Assembly (NCBI GenBank): GCA_014381305.1
Contig: JACNLW010000038.1
Coordinates: 1-35,762 of the forward strand
Direction: 5' to 3'
Length of the DNA: 35,762 nucleotides
Origin: Planctomycetota bacterium
Lineage (GTDB): Bacteria > Planctomycetota > Phycisphaerae > Phycisphaerales > SM1A02
The first letter of the stretch is position 1. Each line of letters opens with the position of its first letter. Positions 33,452 through 35,762 of the stretch are shown piece by piece. The position numbers and the translations under genes were made by a program. Below the pieces are notes generated by a model. The model was not told where the DNA came from. It ran no database searches and saw only the letters and a program-made list of their open reading frames with translations.

Positions 33452-35762
33452 ATGTCTACCCTTCGAACGATCTGTACAGTTATCGCTACTTTTGGCATGG
33501 TTGCTGGAATTGCATACGCAGCGCCCCAAGCGAAAAAAATAACCAAAAGAACAACAATGCGAATCGGATCACCAAACCATGGTGCAGCTACTCGCGGCGC
33601 TGGCATTACGATGTGTGATCCCGCTGACATACTTGTATCTGAAAGTTTGGATATGGCAACGATCACACCCGGCAATTCAGTCAATTGTTTTGGTGGGAGT
33701 GGCACTCCTGAACATCGGTACGGCAGAAGCCATGATCTTTCACTTGGAAATACAGCCGGACTTCCTTGGGAAATTACTTGTATTCACTTTGGACTTGCAC
33801 AAAACTCCGTAGCGGGTACAGCAACTGTAAATGTTTATATAGATCAAGACGGTGTTGCAGGCCCAACTGCTGATGGCAGCGATCTCTGGCTGATCGGCAC
33901 AGTTGAAAAACCAATTCCTGTAACGAACACGCCAGTCATGATTACAGCCTCTCCGGTTACACCTTACCCTCTCAACCCTGATGCTTTGATCTTCATTGAA
34001 ATTGTCATCCCCGAAAGTTTCCCTGGAACACACGAAATTGGCAGCAACGCTGCAGGTGAAGCATCTATCAGTTGGATTCGAACAACAAATGGTGAATGTG
34101 GCATTGGTTCGTGGACAAATCCTTCAGCACTTGGTTTCCCTGATATGCATATTCTTGAAGCAATTGAAATCGCTCCTGCGACGATTGCGGATCCATGTGA
34201 TGACCCCCTTCCAACTTGTGCATCTGACATTGATGGCAGCGGGAGCGTTACAGTAGATGATCTCCTTGCAGTCATCGGTGCGTGGGGCCAATGTGGAGAT
34301 GGCACATTCCGCCCCGCTGGCGATGTCGCCCCACTTCCAAATGGTGACTGCTGCGTTGACGTGAACGACGTGTTGCAAATTATTAGTGATTTTGCCTTCG
34401 AATGTGGCGGCGGCGGTGTTGAGGGCTTGGGCATCAACGAAGTTCGTATTGACCACAGTGGCGTTGACGACAACGAATATGCTGAACTCATTGGGCCAGC
34501 AGGAACAGTCCTCGATGGCTACTCTTATATTGTTATAGGTGATGGAACGGGCGGTTCTGGTGTTCTTGAAACGATCATTGACCTCACCGGTTTGATGATT
34601 GCAGAAGATGGCTTCCTATCCCTTGGTAAAGCCGAAATGACAATTGCAACTCCGGACGTCATTATTGATGGACTGAACTTTGAAAACTCCGACAATGTGA
34701 CACACTTACTCGTGTTTGGACTCACAGCCGTACTTGATCAGGATCTGGATATTGAAGACGATGGTGTGCTCGATGGTTCGTTCTGGGCTGAAGAAGTCGA
34801 TAGTTTCTCCCTCCTTGAAATTGGCTATGACGGTGAAGTCCTTGACTTACTGTATTCAGACACAGTACTTGGTCCAGTTGGCGATTACGTTCCTGCACAT
34901 GTTTTCCGTTGTCCAGATGCTGGCGATTGGAACTTAGGTGTTTGGGGTGATCTTGCGTTAGATACGCCAGGTGAACCAAATATGTGTGATCTCGCTGACC
35001 TTGATGAAGACGGTGTATTTGATCTTGTCGACAACTGTTACCTCTACAACCCAGATCAAACCGATTGCAACTCCAACGGAGTTGGCGATGTTTGCGATAT
35101 TGCTGAGGGAGTTTCACAAGATTGCAACGGGAACGGTATCCCTGATGAATGCGAAGCGGATTGTGATGGCAATGGAATCCCTGACGAGTGCGACATCGCT
35201 GATGGCGCTGCTGACTGTGATGGGAATGGTATCCCAGATGTTTGTGAAGCAGACTGCAACGAAAATGGGATTGGCGATGCTTGTGATATTGCTGACGGCA
35301 CTTCGTTAGACGACAACGGCAACGGTGTCCCTGATGAATGTGAAGTTGGTAATCTTCTTTATACGAGTTTCGAAGAACCGCTTACTGGTGGACAATATGT
35401 CGACCTTGGTGATGCCGCAGTTGATCATCAACTTTTCAATAACGCTGGGGAAGCAATGGTTGAATGGGCTGCTACTGGTGCCGAAATGGGATTCACTGCT
35501 TGGTATCTGAACACTCGTGGTAGTGTTGGATTAACCGACGGTGATTACGTCGGCGTAACCGACTACACAGGCGGGGGTGTTGGGGCATATCCAGATGGGG
35601 GCCAAGGCTACCAAAGGAGCGGCTGTGATGGACTGATGCGGGGCGGTTTTGACACCGCAACTGGCAGCGGGGCTTGGGATGTTAGTTTAGACCGGTTCAT
35701 CGCGAGTACAGGGTGGGAAGCCCGTGACGCGGGCGGCCTTGATAATATTTGGTATGGCGGGG
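33452..35762 (+). CDS. Large secreted multidomain protein, 3' end cut by window
   Basis: The frame is open from ATG 33452 to the window end (770 codons, no stop), with AAGGAG (33439-33444) 7 bases upstream. It has a signal peptide (1-23, cleavage after AYA) and an N-terminal beta-rich region (about 55-245). A dockerin-like pair in mid-protein (258 to about 320) reads DIDGSGSVTVDDLLAVIGAWG, then GDCCVDVNDVLQIISDF. A stretch beginning INEVRIDHSG...EYAELIGP (about 328 on) resembles lamin-tail-like domains. Residues 538-631 are calcium-type repeats of the form DCNGNGIPDECE, six times, in units of about 13 and 19 residues. A Gly-rich region follows to the edge. Likely cell-surface or exported. Enzymatic function, if any, is not visible and may lie beyond the window. 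Confidence 0.85.
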   Translation, partial: MSTLRTICTVIATFGMVAGIAYAAPQAKKITKRTTMRIGSPNHGAATRGAGITMCDPADILVSESLDMATITPGNSVNCFGGSGTPEHRYGRSHDLSLGNTAGLPWEITCIHFGLAQNSVAGTATVNVYIDQDGVAGPTADGSDLWLIGTVEKPIPVTNTPVMITASPVTPYPLNPDALIFIEIVIPESFPGTHEIGSNAAGEASISWIRTTNGECGIGSWTNPSALGFPDMHILEAIEIAPATIADPCDDPLPTCASDIDGSGSVTVDDLLAVIGAWGQCGDGTFRPAGDVAPLPNGDCCVDVNDVLQIISDFAFECGGGGVEGLGINEVRIDHSGVDDNEYAELIGPAGTVLDGYSYIVIGDGTGGSGVLETIIDLTGLMIAEDGFLSLGKAEMTIATPDVIIDGLNFENSDNVTHLLVFGLTAVLDQDLDIEDDGVLDGSFWAEEVDSFSLLEIGYDGEVLDLLYSDTVLGPVGDYVPAHVFRCPDAGDWNLGVWGDLALDTPGEPNMCDLADLDEDGVFDLVDNCYLYNPDQTDCNSNGVGDVCDIAEGVSQDCNGNGIPDECEADCDGNGIPDECDIADGAADCDGNGIPDVCEADCNENGIGDACDIADGTSLDDNGNGVPDECEVGNLLYTSFEEPLTGGQYVDLGDAAVDHQLFNNAGEAMVEWAATGAEMGFTAWYLNTRGSVGLTDGDYVGVTDYTGGGVGAYPDGGQGYQRSGCDGLMRGGFDTATGSGAWDVSLDRFIASTGWEARDAGGLDNIWYGG

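Noticed and set aside
33964-34491. 175-codon antisense frame in the terminal secreted protein
   Set aside because: Opposite a continuous sense frame with signal peptide and known-type repeats; low-complexity Ser/Pro content.

Overview
The window looks like chromosomal DNA of a marine-type planctomycete, most likely class Phycisphaerae. This assignment is an inference from gene content, not a database match. It rests on a type III glutamine synthetase, two secreted proteins with dockerin-like calcium repeats ending in the form DDLLAVIxAWG, six-cysteine 'GACC' repeats, and a tandem set of SPFH (HflK/HflC-like) genes tied to an ABC-2 exporter. Base composition is AT-leaning. Most genes are housekeeping and tightly packed. 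I see no phage, insertion sequence or CRISPR array.

Layout. 1-3433: a partial minus-strand gene leaves the left edge; then a MazG-like pyrophosphohydrolase overlaps trpA, followed by glnN (GS III) under its own promoter. 3507-6802: trigger factor with a lysine-rich tail, a small SHOCT membrane protein, and clpX with a Gly/Ser-rich N-terminal extension. 6803-7336: repeat cluster A. 7337-11701: rpmB, then dnaG-rpoD (the core of the macromolecular synthesis operon), ending in a strong hairpin terminator. 11759-14159 (minus): a ClC-family gene, rnpA and yidD, tightly overlapping. 14337-15164: rpoZ and a stand-alone coaC. 15238-17132: a secreted Cys-repeat/dockerin protein and a tandem ACT protein.

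17145-26841 (minus) is a six-gene operon read right to left: polytopic SPFH protein, HflC-like, HflK-like, ABC ATPase, ABC-2 permease with a large extracytoplasmic insert, and a 663-residue membrane-anchored protein that I do not recognise. Spacings run from a 4-base overlap to 11 bases. Diverging from it are a second ABC-2 permease (27058-28197) and uvrA (28206-31073). The two permeases share a characteristic 'KPV...GK' cytoplasmic motif, so I infer they may belong to one exporter. This SPFH/ABC locus is the best candidate for an under-described system.

31074-31258 is repeat cluster B, between convergent uvrA and a GT2/GtrA glycosyltransferase gene, which is coupled to ispD. 33120-33197 is repeat cluster C, next to a tRNA-Leu(CAA). 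The window ends inside a large secreted multidomain protein.

Clusters A, B and C share a palindrome with CTCACC/GGTGAG arms flanked by A/T-rich ends. It often occurs as a dimer with centres 46-47 bases apart and a conserved spacer. This is an interspersed repeat family confined here to gaps between transcription units.
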